A DNA stretch of 64,000 bases, from the NCBI GenBank assembly GCA_963580285.1, contig OY757019.1, positions 60,904,587 to 60,968,586 on the forward strand, written 5' to 3'. Made by a program: the position numbers and the translations under genes. The notes below the pieces were generated by a model. It made no database searches. It saw only the letters and a program-made list of their open reading frames with translations, and was not told the DNA's origin. Origin of the DNA: Lucinisca nassula (lineage: Eukaryota > Mollusca > Bivalvia > Lucinida > Lucinidae). The stretch's first letter is position 1, and each line of letters starts with the position of its first letter. Positions 63,090 through 64,000 of the stretch are shown piece after piece.

Positions 63090-64000
63090 AACTGTCGTGT
63101 TCAGCAGCATAAGGATTAGTTCAAGTTATTTTGCTGCGACCCCAGTAGTATGATATGATGTCCAATAGCGAAATGAAAACAAGCAACCTTGCGGAATGAG
63201 AATTTGGATAATCTGGAAGACGGCTCATTAAAAAGCGTAGGTAATATCTGATGCAGTGCAACCTAGCAAGCCCTAGATATCTTAATTTTCGTTAGATGAC
63301 CGAGAAGCAAAAAGGACCAGGGAATATGCAAAGATCATAAAGTAAATACCTAGGCGGAACATAGGCTTGTTATATTCTACAAATTAAACAATGCAATATC
63401 GTGGTCAATTAATGGATTTACGAACGTTAGATTTTTTTTTTGTTATTATTTTTTTCATTTGTTATCTTTGGGGTCAATGAGCCCTAAAAGTATTAAAAAA
63501 AGGACTTCTGTTCAAGTGCATGTTGTTCAAGTTGTGGGGCTCAAACAGTCTTGCAATCTTAAGTCATCACGAAAATTGGATCTCCCTAAGCCCCAATGGT
63601 ATGTAGCAAAACTGGGGTTTACAGGGATGTATATTTTTTTCAGCCCAAAAATATGGATTATGGGTACCCGCAATCGTTGTTTTCAACAGAAATATGAAAA
63701 CTATCAAAATTGTTTATCCGAAGATTTTCAGTTTTGGGTGAAATTTGCAACATACTTTATTTGTTTCCGTAATGGCTGCTTATGAAGAGTGCCAATAAAA
63801 CGAGGCTCCTATTTAAGCCGAAGACGTTGTGGGGCATATTGCGTTTTGCTTTGTTCGTCCGCCCGTTCATACGTCGGTCAATTAGTCCGTCCCTCACGCT
63901 TTTTTCTCATAACATACCTTTTGAGCCGTGTGTGCTAGTTTTTTTTTTATTATTATTTTCATATATCGATTCCTGATGACAAAACAATTGACCCATTTTT
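63090..64000. other. Mostly unassigned; half MITE-1 and PLE-1 scrap
   Basis: 63585-63700 has the MITE-1 boxes CCCCAATGGTATGTAGCAAA ACTGGGGTTTACAGGG and ATGGATTATGGGTACCCG, without the returning arm. 63960-63980 has ATATCGATTCCTGATGACAA, a possible PLE-1 3' scrap. GTCCGCCCG/GTCCGTCC near 63855-63895 may be the start of another array. The frame 63459-63785 crosses the MITE and is not a gene. Confidence 0.45.

Overview
The window looks like non-genic DNA from a metazoan, most likely a bivalve mollusc, probably a clam-like lineage. The grounds are an AT-rich background and the absence of any long intact gene. It also has many arrays of 130-500 bp core repeats joined to (ACGG)n/(CCGT)n microsatellites, the architecture published for bivalve 'pearl' elements, now usually grouped with Helentron-type Helitrons. 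Several tRNA-headed SINE families and many palindromic MITEs complete the picture. The genus is not determinable from sequence alone. I found no intact host gene, no functional tRNA and no CRISPR.

Layout. 1-3.5 kb: an inverted-repeat element cut by the window edge, a palindromic MITE, SINE pieces and degenerate trinucleotide DNA. 3.5-7.3 kb: a pearl-like array interrupted by two SINEs and a 486 bp TA-flanked foldback, then a pogo-like MITE. 7.3-13.6 kb: SINEs, MITEs and a second array. 13.9-17.8 kb: a LINE reverse transcriptase remnant abutting a 3.7 kb unit whose ends are inverted arrays of the same short tandem repeat. 18-24.3 kb: more arrays, a LINE C-terminal remnant, and a small dimeric element with two near-identical hammerhead ribozymes. 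24.3-31 kb: mostly unassigned, with a few coding-like fragments. 31.0-32.8 kb: a complete mariner element with intact ends and a decayed DD34D transposase that seems to carry a spliceosomal intron. 33.1-37.3 kb: three adjacent arrays. 38.6-39.1 kb: a 33 bp minisatellite. 39.1-47.1 kb: SINEs, MITEs and decayed copies of a retroelement whose reverse transcriptase resembles Penelope-like elements (called PLE-1 here). 49.1-52.4 kb: an expanded array with an exact 1,076 bp higher-order duplication. 52.4-64 kb: more PLE-1 tails, another hammerhead beside a LINE RT fragment, a pair of 5S rRNA-like units, another array, MITEs and a palindromic SINE composite.

The most interesting system is a set of repeats sharing flanks. 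Three sites (23.2, 23.5 and 56.1 kb) keep the hammerhead CUGAUGA...GAAA core, and a fourth (39.2 kb) is mutated at key bases. Other copies (46.9, 53.5 and 58.9 kb) carry a different hairpin, with AATAAA in its loop, at the equivalent place. The 23 kb copy is arranged A-B-A with a 380 bp period, as expected for retrozymes or the pseudo-LTRs of Penelope-like elements, and a Penelope-like reverse transcriptase lies in the same window.
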